Assembly (NCBI GenBank): GCA_902774205.1
Contig: CACYHL010000002.1
Location: 7,288-45,548 of the forward strand
DNA length: 38,261 nt
Source: an uncultured Bacteroidota bacterium
Lineage (GTDB): Bacteria; Bacteroidota; Bacteroidia; Bacteroidales; WCHB1-69
Direction: 5' to 3'
Below, piece by piece: positions 15,351-23,594 of the stretch (position 1 is the first letter of the stretch; every line of letters starts with the position of its first letter). Both the position numbers and the translations under genes were made by a program. Below the pieces are notes generated by a model. It did no database searches and was not told the origin of the DNA. It saw only the letters and a program-made list of their open reading frames with translations.

Positions 15351-15980
15351 TCACACCTCGCCGCTGCCTTGCATGAGAGAACGCAAACGCTGTACCTCTT
15401 CCTTTAACTGCTTCATCTCATCATCGTTCTCCCTTCGTATCGAATGACGTAACTTGAACATGGCGAGATTCAGCTCGAAGAAAGTCTCGGTGCTCTTTTT
15501 CGGAAGCATGTCGGCGATGATGTCTTCCACCAATTGTCCGCCACGATGCAGCAGCTGTTTCTGTATGACAGTATCATCTTCCTGTTGTGGGATTTCCACA
15601 ATTACCCGCGATAGTTCCTTCAGTTTGGCGTATGCCTACACAATGGCGATGGTAGTCTGTACCGCTTTCGGACTTTTCAGAATCGTAGCCAGCATATAGA
15701 GACCCTTCTCGGTAAAGGCTTTGGGAGGATACTTTGTGTGTTGACCTCTACCAGCATTCTTTAAGGTCGAAAATTTCGACCTTAAAGAATTAATCTCTTG
15801 ATTATCAACCTCAAAAATATAGCCCTCAGGGAATTTTTCTGGGTTGTTGCTTACCGCTTCATTGATGCGTTTGGTCTCCACACCGTACAGTTCAGCGACA
15901 TCGCAGTCGAGGATTACCTGCTGGTTGCGCAGGGTGATGATTTTTTCTTCCACGTTGGAAACAATTTCTTGCTGTTTCAT
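15351..15980 (-). pseudogene. ORF6N-domain protein gene split by one in-frame amber codon
   Basis: The N-terminal 114 residues (15980 down to 15639) carry the ORF6N DNA-binding domain: VEEKIITLRNQQVILDCDVA, ELYGVETKRINEAVSNNPEK, then FTEKGLYMLATILKS. At 15636-15638 the frame has TAG, then continues unbroken (AYAKLKELSR) into a C-terminal helical and coiled-coil part ending at 15351. Homologues have a sense codon at this point, so one substitution explains the break. The combined length of about 209 residues is normal for these phage- and island-associated proteins, which are thought to bind DNA. Either it is a young pseudogene, the amber is read through, or a GTG at 15599 restarts translation of the C-terminal part. 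Confidence 0.8.
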
Positions 15981-16091
15981 GATTTTAGATTTGGTTAGAA
16001 ATTTAAATGAGTTAACGACTGTAAATATACAACAACGGGAAGGTCATTTTCAAGGGGTGTTGAAAAATATTTCATTGAAAATCAATATGAT

Positions 16092-16126
16092 AAAATGGCA
16101 GATTTTTATCAAAAAATTGCCATTTT
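16092..16126. terminator. Stem-loop downstream of the lipoprotein pair
   Basis: AAAATGGCA (16092-16100) and TGCCATTTT (16118-16126) are perfect 9-bp arms around a 17-base loop. On the plus strand further T follow. On the minus strand it lies 130 bases beyond the end of the 16256-17074 gene. The remaining bases of 15981-16255 are A/T-rich and show no gene. Confidence 0.45.
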
Positions 16127-16255
16127 TTTACGATGAAATCACAAACGGGCGAAAAAGTGCCATTTTTGTTCTGCCACATTTTTGCAGAGAAAATTTTGAT
16201 TTCGGAGTTTTTGGGGGCGAGGTTGCAGAAAAATTAGAAAAGAGTGAATGAGATT

Positions 16256-17074
16256 TTACTTTTCTCTTGAAGAAATCCCCTTAACGAGGCGTTTTTCTTT
16301 TTCGAAAAGCAAATGCATAAACAATACTTTTTCATTTTTGGCATTGTATGACACCTCCATGGTCGATGAGCGCTCCAGCAATGGCATAATCTCCCCAAAT
16401 GGGAATATGACACGCAAAATACCAGCCCCGTAGTCATCATCGTCAATCATTTCCGCATCGGTTGCATGCAGGGTGGTGATCTCCTCATTCTCATCGAAAA
16501 ACTTAATCGTCAAATCCTCCATAATGGTGTCGGAGTAGTTGGATACCACAAACATACATTTCTGCTCCCCCCTATTCGACAGCAGAATGATATTGGTGAA
16601 GCGGTCATACATTTCCCAACTCCCCCTGAACAGCGTGGTGTAGGCTATGGCTTCAGAATCCGTTTTCGACATAGTCCACAAATAGGGCATGGGCGTGATT
16701 CTGTCGGTCACATTATCATCAAGCCGTTCATCCAATATGACAGGCATCGTGATATACCGGGCGTATCCCCGCAACCACATATTAAATTCCAAGTCCTGAC
16801 AATGGTGTATGGTAAATTCCAGCGTGTCCATAAGGCGATACATCTGCGTGTTCAGTTCCTTGGCTGGAGTTGTTTTGTCTTCCAACATCGACAGACTTGA
16901 TTTACAAAACTCGGAAATCTGATCGATTCGTTGCGCATCATACACATAGTTCGTGCTATCGGGAGGCGTGCCAACCGGTTCTGAGGGAGTATTGCATTCT
17001 GCCAGAGTGGAGGAAAGCAGCATTATTATAGAAAGACAAAATATTTTTTTCATAATCAATTTATTTTTTCTCAT
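16256..17074 (-). CDS. Exported (possible lipoprotein) protein, paralogue of the preceding gene
   Basis: The N terminus has a basic start and a hydrophobic core (about 9-24) ending STLAEC, a weak lipobox because Glu precedes the Cys. The mature part shares the pattern of its neighbour at 17074-17916: RIDQISEF, MDTLEFTIHH, YLWTMSKTDSEA, then a C-terminal IFPFGEIMPLLERSSTMEVSY segment. The start codon overlaps the stop of that neighbour (TAATG), so translation is coupled. An internal ATG eight codons in would leave a cleaner signal peptide. Function is unknown; both are probably envelope proteins. The pair could be an effector/immunity-like or surface duo, but nothing in the sequence proves it. 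Confidence 0.65.
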   Translation of the reverse strand: MRKNKLIMKKIFCLSIIMLLSSTLAECNTPSEPVGTPPDSTNYVYDAQRIDQISEFCKSSLSMLEDKTTPAKELNTQMYRLMDTLEFTIHHCQDLEFNMWLRGYARYITMPVILDERLDDNVTDRITPMPYLWTMSKTDSEAIAYTTLFRGSWEMYDRFTNIILLSNRGEQKCMFVVSNYSDTIMEDLTIKFFDENEEITTLHATDAEMIDDDDYGAGILRVIFPFGEIMPLLERSSTMEVSYNAKNEKVLFMHLLFEKEKRLVKGISSREK

Positions 17075-17916
17075 TACTTATGGCTGTCGCAATACGCCTT
17101 TAAGTCATCGTAATATATTTCCTTGAAATATAGGAGACTATGCATCAGGCTTTCGTCATCATACGAAATGACCATCGTAGTTGCATGGGACATGCAATCA
17201 AGTATTTTCTCTAATGGAAAATAATACACGGCATAGGGGTTGGGAGTAATCTTGACAGCATCATTTATGGATATCGTATGCAGCAGTTCCATGGTTCCGT
17301 TTTCCTCATTAATCATTTTTTCAGCGTCATAGAAATCAATACGGAAACTACTGGCATCCAGAATGATGGGCAAGTCCACACCTAATACAAGTGGACAGTT
17401 TTTACTTTTATTGTAATGGATAGACAGCATTATAGTTCTGAAAATTGTATTTTCGAATCTTTCGTAATTCATAGAAAACACTTCCGTCTCCATGTGGAGA
17501 GAATCCGCATTATGATATTCAGTTGACCAAAGATAGCTTGAGCGCATTACACGTTCAAATCGGTCAAAAACATCTTTGTTTTTGACAGGATGATAAGTGT
17601 GTGCTAATGTATAGCTCAAATCATAAGTAACAAATCGGAAAAAAACTCGTGAATTAATGTCATCATCATGCATTATAGCATGTTCAAGAGTGTCAGCGAG
17701 TCGATCCACTTCTGATAGAAATGCCTCATCAGTAGCCCCTTCTTCTATCTTGTCATACACCATAGAAATCTGGCCATGGATAGAATCTATTCGTTCTGGC
17801 AAGTACACCTCATATCCGTAATTCCTGTCATCCTCTGCAATGTTATTGCTGACAGTCTTTTTGCTGCAACCTGTTATAAGTGCAATCGAAAGGATAAATA
17901 GGACGATATTTTTCAT
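17074..17916 (-). CDS. Lipoprotein, paralogue of the following gene
   Basis: From the ATG at 17916 the protein begins MKNIVLFILSIALITGCSKK, a clean lipoprotein signal with Cys17. The longer ORF from 17988 would put 24 polar residues in front of it and is rejected. The mature 264 residues align with the 16256-17074 product: ERIDSIHGQ, ADTLEHAIMHDDD, then YYFPLEKILDCMSHATTMVISYDDES. Identity is low but collinear, so the pair arose by tandem duplication. No domain was recognised. It begins 90 bases downstream of the coiled-coil gene on the same strand, so it may be the distal part of that transcript. Confidence 0.7.
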   Translation of the reverse strand: MKNIVLFILSIALITGCSKKTVSNNIAEDDRNYGYEVYLPERIDSIHGQISMVYDKIEEGATDEAFLSEVDRLADTLEHAIMHDDDINSRVFFRFVTYDLSYTLAHTYHPVKNKDVFDRFERVMRSSYLWSTEYHNADSLHMETEVFSMNYERFENTIFRTIMLSIHYNKSKNCPLVLGVDLPIILDASSFRIDFYDAEKMINEENGTMELLHTISINDAVKITPNPYAVYYFPLEKILDCMSHATTMVISYDDESLMHSLLYFKEIYYDDLKAYCDSHK

Positions 17917-18005
17917 AAAGCAGTTGTTTTCAACGTTCAATGTCGCAGTGTATGGTTTTCTATTTTTTACTGCCCCCCAAACCGTCAATCATTAAAAAAA
18001 ATAAG

Positions 18006-19763
18006 CTACTTTACGGCCTCCAATATTCTTTTCTCTTCTTTTTCACAGGCTGTTGTGGCTGCATCATTTTGATAGATGGAATTTGTAAATGTTTTAGGCA
18101 TTGCAGCGTAACCGACATACGCCCCCAACAGCATAAATGCAAGTTCCTTATGTCTGTAATGGCGATGCAGCATAAACCGCTCTATTTGGTCAAATCCTTG
18201 TGCCTTGATAATAAAAGCCATAATTGCCTGCATGATCGGGAGGTCTGACGGTTCTCCAAAATCATTAGACAAGCCCGTCTTATATGCATAGTATTGCCGT
18301 AATATGTTTAGAATTGTGCATCCGTCATCTGTTTGTGCGAATGATGTTTCCTTAAAAGTATTAGCAGAATTTTCGATAAGTGTTAGTATGTCATTGGTTG
18401 AAACTTTTTGTCCAGCTGGGATGCTATTGTTTTGCACGTATTGTAGTATAATGTCGTACAAGCAGATTTCAGCAGGTGTTGCAGCGACGATGTTTCCACT
18501 AATAGTAAGTCCATTTTCATAGGATATCGCAGAGGCATCTATGTTAGAATTACTATTATTACTATTGACTTTGGAAATCAAGCTGTTGAAAATATCACTG
18601 ATTTGCAAAAACAAAGAACGAATGGCGCCGTCATATTTCCCGGCTTCTCCTGCGGCTTCATCAATTCTGTTTTTTATTTCCTTGATTTTTGATTTGGCGG
18701 CCTTATATTCTGAATTGTATTGTTCAAAAGCTTCTACTTTCTCTTTCAACTGTTGTTTCCGTAGAAATTCAGGAGTATCTTTCTTAAAGTATTCTCGCGT
18801 TTTTCCCTTTTTATGACCCTTTTGCACTTCCAAATTCTTAATTGATTGGAGTTCTCTTTTACACGCAGCTATACCGAACTGTTCTTCCATTCTCTCAATG
18901 GATTCTTGCAACGCTTTTCTTTCCCGATCCAATGATATGATGTATTCATTGTATTCCTTTGACTGTTTCCATAAAATATCATTGTTTCGCAAGTCAACAG
19001 TTTTCCTTATCTCATCCAGCAACTGGAGTGCTATGTCAAACAGGTTTGTGACAGGCATTGAACCCATCCATACGGATTTTGCAGCACAGATTTGTTCAAC
19101 ATAATTTTCAAAATTGAAACGTTCTTCCTGCATGAGCAATGAAGTACAGAGACCTGCAATTTCGTTTTTGGTGGCATTAAGCATATTCAAAAGATGTTGC
19201 TGATTGAAATCGGTTGAAGTGACAAGTCCTCTCAAGTATCCGATAATACCACCTTTCACAACATTGACCCGTTCATCGTACTCAATGTACAATGGTGCAT
19301 CAAAAGAAATTTCATCAGAAGACTCTTCTTTAAGAATGAAATCAAATTGTGGATCTACAAAGAATGAGTTCTTGTATTTGTCAATGCACTTTACCTCAAA
19401 CAAAATGTTTGCCTCTGCGACGAATCCTTTCATGAGATTTGTGTCAGCAAAGCACACGCTGATTTCGTCTTTAGAAAAATAGATTGTCTTTGGATATGTA
19501 TATATCCCATTTCCGACCTTGTGTAGCAGCTGGCTCTCAATGATGCTGTCTGTAATCTGGATAGCATATTCCGCCTGTGGCTTTTTTTCAGACAAAACTA
19601 ATTCATTGATTTTTTCATTGCCAGCGTATGATTTTCGGGAAAGGTTACTGCCGAATCTCCGTTGCTGGTAGAACGAGTATGGAGAAAGGCTCTCCGTGGT
19701 CATTGATTCCATAAGATTCCAAGAATCAACAACAATCCAATATCTTTTACTGTTTTGTTTCAT
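18006..19763 (-). CDS. Large coiled-coil protein paired with a UvrD-like helicase
   Basis: This 585-residue protein has no signal peptide or membrane segment. Residues about 1-60 hold a distinctive YWIVVDSWNLMESMTTESLS motif followed by SPYSFYQQRRFGSNLSRKSY. About 80-290 is mixed alpha/beta, with ILFEVKCIDKYK as the only ExK-like motif. About 270-400 is a long charged coiled coil (RERKALQESIERMEEQFG onward). The end is helical with an Asn/Ser-rich linker near 403-415. I do not recognise the family. It starts 12 bases after the helicase stop, so the two genes form an operon. Large coiled-coil partners of short helicases are common in phage-defence operons; here that is inference. Confidence 0.75.
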   Translation of the reverse strand: MKQNSKRYWIVVDSWNLMESMTTESLSPYSFYQQRRFGSNLSRKSYAGNEKINELVLSEKKPQAEYAIQITDSIIESQLLHKVGNGIYTYPKTIYFSKDEISVCFADTNLMKGFVAEANILFEVKCIDKYKNSFFVDPQFDFILKEESSDEISFDAPLYIEYDERVNVVKGGIIGYLRGLVTSTDFNQQHLLNMLNATKNEIAGLCTSLLMQEERFNFENYVEQICAAKSVWMGSMPVTNLFDIALQLLDEIRKTVDLRNNDILWKQSKEYNEYIISLDRERKALQESIERMEEQFGIAACKRELQSIKNLEVQKGHKKGKTREYFKKDTPEFLRKQQLKEKVEAFEQYNSEYKAAKSKIKEIKNRIDEAAGEAGKYDGAIRSLFLQISDIFNSLISKVNSNNSNSNIDASAISYENGLTISGNIVAATPAEICLYDIILQYVQNNSIPAGQKVSTNDILTLIENSANTFKETSFAQTDDGCTILNILRQYYAYKTGLSNDFGEPSDLPIMQAIMAFIIKAQGFDQIERFMLHRHYRHKELAFMLLGAYVGYAAMPKTFTNSIYQNDAATTACEKEEKRILEAVK

Positions 19764-19775
19764 TTGACTTGGTTT

Positions 19776-21134
19776 TTAGGCGACATTAAATACGATTTTA
19801 CTTTTATCGATAAGAACAACGCTGTCTTTTTCTATTGCACTGAGAAAATCTGTGGGCTGACCTGAAAAAGATATGTGCAAAGAGTTCGAGGCTCGTGTAC
19901 ATGCAACATAGAATGCATTCCGATCCTTCAGGTTCTTTTGAGTGGCAAATGGAATAAAAACATTGCTAAATTCAGATCCCTTTGCTGCATGGTAAGTGAG
20001 TATGCATGGCAACTCATTATTAGAGAAATCCAAAGTGTTAATTGTTTGGTATGGGGCAGTACGTCCGGTTCTATAATGAACTTGTGAGGACATGTCGTTT
20101 TGTTTTAAAAACTGATAGACTGCTTTAACGTATTCTTCTGTGGGTACTAGTATTGCCACGTCATCAAGATCTTCGCGTTTGATTTGGTTCAAAATATCAA
20201 TCATTTCAGCCATCTCATCCGAATACATTGTGATGGTTGGTTTTGGATAGTTCGGATAATCACTGTTTCCGCCGTCTTTCCTGTTACATGAAAGGAGGTC
20301 TGTTGGCGGAACAGGAATGTTTTGTGCCATTCTGGCTATCGACTTTGGCAATCGGTAGTTGTAATTCAAAGAAAGAGTGTCGTATTTTAAAGCATCGCAT
20401 ATTTCATCCATGGATGCACCTTTATCGGCATAAATCTTCTGGTTGTTATCTCCAAAAAGTGTCATGCTTTTACCGACTTTGGGCAGGAACTTATTTATGT
20501 ATGTTGATATGTCAATATCCTGTGCTTCGTCAATAATCAGATAGTCAATTTTGTCTTCCATTTTTCTGAAGACGATGGTGTTGGGAACTAGTCCAACGTG
20601 CTTTGTGTCTGTAACATCAAGCGTGTCATCTTTCATTGGAACCTCATAAAACCAAGAAGTCCGACGGCCAAATGCACGGTAATATACTGTATCAACCCAT
20701 GTGTCAAAGTCGATGCTGACACGCAAAGCATTCTCCGGAGCATTGGAATCTACACGTAAGAACTTTCTAGTTTCTCCATCATTGGTAAGATAGATTACAT
20801 CTCTATTGAAAGCATCATTCGGACTTTTTCTTTTCCAATACACGAAGCCTTCCACATTGTAGCCACGCTCGTTCCACTCCCATTCGTAGACAATTCGTTC
20901 CTTATCAAGTCCGAGAGCATCCATACCATACGCTATCATTCTCTTCAATGCTATGGTGTAAATGCAGATTGCATAGTTACCGAATGCTTTTGCCTGATTG
21001 GCACGATGAATGGCGAGATTTGTTTTCCCGCTGCCGGCAGCGCCTTTGACAATAATGTTTTTGTCAATGGATTCAACGATCACTTTACGTTGCGAATCGT
21101 CAAGATTTGAAATGAACCAGTTTTCCAATTTCAT
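19776..21134 (-). CDS. Short UvrD/Rep-like superfamily 1 helicase or ATPase
   Basis: Residues 31-38 are the Walker A loop GAAGSGKT, preceded by a Q-motif-like DDSQRKVI. Residues 202-206 are Walker B DEAQD. Next come motif III (LFGDNNQKIY), motif IV-like NYNYRLPKSIA, motif V TYHAAKGSEFSNVFI and motif VI AFYVACTRASNSLHI. These are the UvrD/PcrA signatures in order. At 452 residues it lacks the large 1B/2B insertions of housekeeping UvrD, and resembles the compact helicases of defence operons such as GajB. It probably unwinds or translocates on DNA with ATP. Its partner is the coiled-coil protein 12 bases downstream, not a recognisable OLD nuclease. The zinc-ribbon gene ends 17 bases upstream. 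Confidence 0.85.
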   Translation of the reverse strand: MKLENWFISNLDDSQRKVIVESIDKNIIVKGAAGSGKTNLAIHRANQAKAFGNYAICIYTIALKRMIAYGMDALGLDKERIVYEWEWNERGYNVEGFVYWKRKSPNDAFNRDVIYLTNDGETRKFLRVDSNAPENALRVSIDFDTWVDTVYYRAFGRRTSWFYEVPMKDDTLDVTDTKHVGLVPNTIVFRKMEDKIDYLIIDEAQDIDISTYINKFLPKVGKSMTLFGDNNQKIYADKGASMDEICDALKYDTLSLNYNYRLPKSIARMAQNIPVPPTDLLSCNRKDGGNSDYPNYPKPTITMYSDEMAEMIDILNQIKREDLDDVAILVPTEEYVKAVYQFLKQNDMSSQVHYRTGRTAPYQTINTLDFSNNELPCILTYHAAKGSEFSNVFIPFATQKNLKDRNAFYVACTRASNSLHISFSGQPTDFLSAIEKDSVVLIDKSKIVFNVA

Positions 21135-21151
21135 AATACTACTATTTTGGG

Positions 21152-21391
21152 TTATGCTATTTGTTGGGGAACATTCCTCAATGATCTATATGTAGGCAGC
21201 AATTGCTTATGGGTAATATGCCAGCCCATACAGTCGGAACAATAATAGCTGCGAATTGGAGCGTAGCCGTTCCGCTCCATTATTTCCTGTGCATTGAAAC
21301 GGATGCAGGTGTCTGCTTTTTTCTGTGTCTCAAAGAGCATTTTTACACGGCCACAAGCTGGACAATGGATTCTGTTCTTGGTGGGTTTCAT
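21152..21391 (-). CDS. Small zinc-ribbon protein
   Basis: The protein of about 79 residues has two cysteine pairs, CPACG near the N terminus and CSDCMGWHITH near the middle, separated by a helix (KKADTCIRFNAQEIMERN). That is the layout of a small treble-clef or zinc-ribbon fold binding one zinc. The ATG at 21391 is preferred over a TTG at 21397. It is the first gene of the minus-strand trio, with 17 bases to the helicase gene. Proteins of this shape occur as orphan genes in mobile islands, so it may be independent of the helicase pair. Confidence 0.65.
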   Translation of the reverse strand: MKPTKNRIHCPACGRVKMLFETQKKADTCIRFNAQEIMERNGYAPIRSYYCSDCMGWHITHKQLLPTYRSLRNVPQQIA

Positions 21392-21492
21392 AATCAATAT
21401 TTTTTTTAATGTTTACATCACTTAATGTCAATTCAGTGAAAAGGTAACCACCTTTCAAAAAAAATTTTTCAAATTTCAACTTTTATTTTTTA

Positions 21493-21500
21493 TATCTTTG
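21493..21500 (+). promoter_or_regulatory. -7 box TATCTTTG for 21552-22088
   Basis: A perfect match followed by CAAAC, with an AT-rich tract upstream (AAAAAAAATTTTTCAAATTTC region). It lies 52 bases before the ATG at 21552. The minus-strand zinc-ribbon operon starts about 110 bases away, so the promoters are divergent. No clear minus-strand -7 box was found. Confidence 0.65.
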
Positions 21501-21551
21501 CAAACCAAGATATTACAGAACTTGCACAACGACAATATTCATAAAATTTCT

Positions 21552-22088
21552 ATGGCCGAAGACGTACAATCAAAATCAGAGAAAAAATACAGCCGCGAGG
21601 ACATACACAATATGTCATTTGAACAACTCTGCCAGACTATTTGTGATAAATTGAATGACAATGATTTCGAATATTACATAGAATGGGGAGGAAAAATGGA
21701 GGGACCATTCGGGTTTTCAATCGAACCCAACGACACCATTCGTCCTGGACTTGTTAGAATTTTTCTTTCGCACATTCCTAAAGACGGCATTGACTACCTC
21801 AGAGAAATAGGCCTATTGAACAATGGCCGATGTGCCTTGTGTGGTGCGGACATCGAATCGGGAGAATATGTATGTGCCGAAAAGAACGGGACTTACCACA
21901 TCTGCCGCAGGTGCAACTTGGGGCTTGGCCCAGATGCCAAAATCAGCGAAAGCGTTGCCAAGAGAGGAAACTCTTATATTGGTTCTCCCAATAGAACGGA
22001 ATTGATAGACAGAGCTAACAATAAAGGATGTTTGGTTGCCGCATTGCTTTTTCCGTTATATATCCTCAAAACATTATTTTTCAATTAG
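21552..22088 (+). CDS. Zinc-ribbon protein with C-terminal hydrophobic segment, unknown function
   Basis: From the ATG at 21552 the product has 178 residues. The first 95 are acidic and polar. Residues about 98-126 form a zinc-binding unit, CALCGADIESGEYVC and HICRRC. The end (about 160-178) is hydrophobic (CLVAALLFPLYILKTLFFN) and could anchor it in the membrane. A longer form from an upstream TTG at 21498 overlaps the -7 box and is rejected. No family is recognised. It is followed after 27 bases by a small membrane protein on the same strand, probably in one transcript. Confidence 0.65.
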   Translation: MAEDVQSKSEKKYSREDIHNMSFEQLCQTICDKLNDNDFEYYIEWGGKMEGPFGFSIEPNDTIRPGLVRIFLSHIPKDGIDYLREIGLLNNGRCALCGADIESGEYVCAEKNGTYHICRRCNLGLGPDAKISESVAKRGNSYIGSPNRTELIDRANNKGCLVAALLFPLYILKTLFFN

Positions 22089-22115
22089 TTTCAGAATATA
22101 CCTAATTTCTTGCAA

Positions 22116-22526
22116 ATGAAAATGACCTTACTTATTTTATCTGCTGTAATCTTTCATCTCCCGCATTCATTTTTTGAAGACACAATCCGCAGGTACAAAA
22201 GAATGCAGCTTTATAATCCGGAAAAAGCGTACCTGTATGAACAGAACAATGGCGGTATGGACAGTTTTCTGTCCATAAATGTTTTCGGATATGTTTTGAG
22301 TCTTGTCGTTGCATTAATTCCTCTTTTCAAGGCATTTCCACTTCGATGGTATGCTGTTATTCTCATTATTATGGCAAACATATTGTATATGGTTTTTGTT
22401 TCATCTTTCTTAGCATACTTTATGTATCCAACGATGGCTATCTTTTGGAAGAGTAAGTTAAAAGAGATTACCATCGTATGCACTATTATTGCAACTGTAT
22501 TGCTCGTTATTGGCTGGTTCCTATAG
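22116..22526 (+). CDS. Small multi-pass membrane protein, unknown function
   Basis: The 136-residue protein has hydrophobic stretches at about 3-15, 55-75, 82-105 and 115-136, so three or four membrane helices. Between the first and second is a polar loop (EDTIRRYKRMQLYNPEKAYL). The annotated start is the ATG at 22116; a TTG six bases upstream is possible. It is convergent with the next gene, with a 6-base overlap of the two 3' ends (22521-22526). No homologue was recognised. Confidence 0.65.
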   Translation: MKMTLLILSAVIFHLPHSFFEDTIRRYKRMQLYNPEKAYLYEQNNGGMDSFLSINVFGYVLSLVVALIPLFKAFPLRWYAVILIIMANILYMVFVSSFLAYFMYPTMAIFWKSKLKEITIVCTIIATVLLVIGWFL

Positions 22527-23162
22527 TGACGCTATCCTCTCTGATTTTGTGCTTTTAACAAAACCAATGATAGACGAATCGTGGTAGTTCGGAAAGTGAT
22601 TTTTTGCAGAATTGAAATTCTCCCAGAAAAAGCACACAGCTTCGCCAATTTTATTATATGCAACCTTGAACTCCTGCATGAAGTCTTTTGAGCTGCACAC
22701 ACACGTTTCAAATCTGCAATAAAGGCATTCTTGCGACTCCAGAACCATTGTAACATGGGGATTCTCGTAATTTGTGATCGAAACAAGATGCAGCAAACCG
22801 TTTTTGTCTATCTCTCCTAACTTTTCTCCAGAATACCTGTAGATAAAATATGTCCTTTTGTTACTTTTATTGACTCCCATATCCCACATCACAGTTTGAA
22901 AACAGATGTCACCCTTGCTGATATACAAATCTCCCTCACACATTTTCCAGTCGTAACCTTCCGAATCGAGAGTTCTGCAAACATCCTTTTGCAAGCGCAC
23001 TCTATTTACTCCACTTCTTGCAATAAAAATGGAAACAACCGCCATCAACATAATACAGGCAACTGGCATTAAGGCAAAATTGGCAGGAATAAGAACAAGT
23101 GTAGTGGCAAAAATGCCAGAGGCAATAATATTTAACACTATTTTTCTATTTTCAATACTCAT
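22521..23162 (-). CDS. Membrane protein with two N-terminal helices and a cytosolic domain, unknown function
   Basis: Residues about 8-26 and 30-48 are hydrophobic (LNIIASGIFATTLVLIPANF and ALMPVACIMLMAVVSIFIA) and form a hairpin in the inner membrane. The remaining 160 residues are soluble, with mixed strands and helices and a CLYCRFETCVC cysteine cluster near 148. The family is not recognised. It starts 10 bases after the stop of the 114-residue gene upstream, so the two are likely co-transcribed behind the CHAT gene. Confidence 0.65.
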   Translation of the reverse strand: MSIENRKIVLNIIASGIFATTLVLIPANFALMPVACIMLMAVVSIFIARSGVNRVRLQKDVCRTLDSEGYDWKMCEGDLYISKGDICFQTVMWDMGVNKSNKRTYFIYRYSGEKLGEIDKNGLLHLVSITNYENPHVTMVLESQECLYCRFETCVCSSKDFMQEFKVAYNKIGEAVCFFWENFNSAKNHFPNYHDSSIIGFVKSTKSERIASL

Positions 23163-23171
23163 ACGGCAATC

Positions 23172-23516
23172 CTAATAAAATGAAACTTCCTTTAACTTAA
23201 TTGAGGTTTTGTTTTTCTGGAGGAAACGCGATCGATTGTTCCCTGTCCTATTGAGACATAGACCAGATTGCACAGTGCGCTTCTCTACTATCCTTTTGAG
23301 CAGTCTTTGGGCCTTCCCATCTCCCAAGTCCTTATGCCGAAAATAAAAATCATCGATAAAAGCCTGATTTGATGGTGAGAAGACATGGAAATCCTCCTTC
23401 ATCCTTGACGACGTCTCACTTCTATTTTGTTTCAAATGTGGCTCCGTGTCCATAAAAAAATCGTCAATCAGCGCCGTTGGATTAATCAAATCCGAATAAT
23501 TGATAGGTGTAATCAT
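23172..23516 (-). CDS. Small hypothetical protein downstream of the CHAT gene
   Basis: The 114-residue product has no signal peptide or membrane segment. It is rich in Asp, Ser, Asn and Lys and has a repeated IDDFF/IDDFY motif: NPTALIDDFFMD at about 12-23 and NQAFIDDFYFR at about 50-60. Small unstructured genes just downstream of CHAT proteases can encode substrates or inhibitors. That idea is unproven here. The gap to the CHAT stop is 78 bases, so it may share the transcript. Confidence 0.5.
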   Translation of the reverse strand: MITPINYSDLINPTALIDDFFMDTEPHLKQNRSETSSRMKEDFHVFSPSNQAFIDDFYFRHKDLGDGKAQRLLKRIVEKRTVQSGLCLNRTGNNRSRFLQKNKTSIKLKEVSFY

Positions 23517-23594
23517 AACAAAGTTTTTTAGTTACACCTCTTAATACCATAAATGAGAAAAGGTAACCGCAAAAAGGCAAAAAAATGCCACCAA

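Noticed and set aside
15636-15638. Genome-wide recoding of TAG as a sense codon
   Set aside because: I did not see other genes in the window interrupted by in-frame TAG, so a single mutation or read error is the simpler explanation.
18006-21134. Known Gabija system
   Set aside because: The helicase is GajB-like in size, but the partner shows no ABC-type ATPase or TOPRIM motifs, so GajA is missing.
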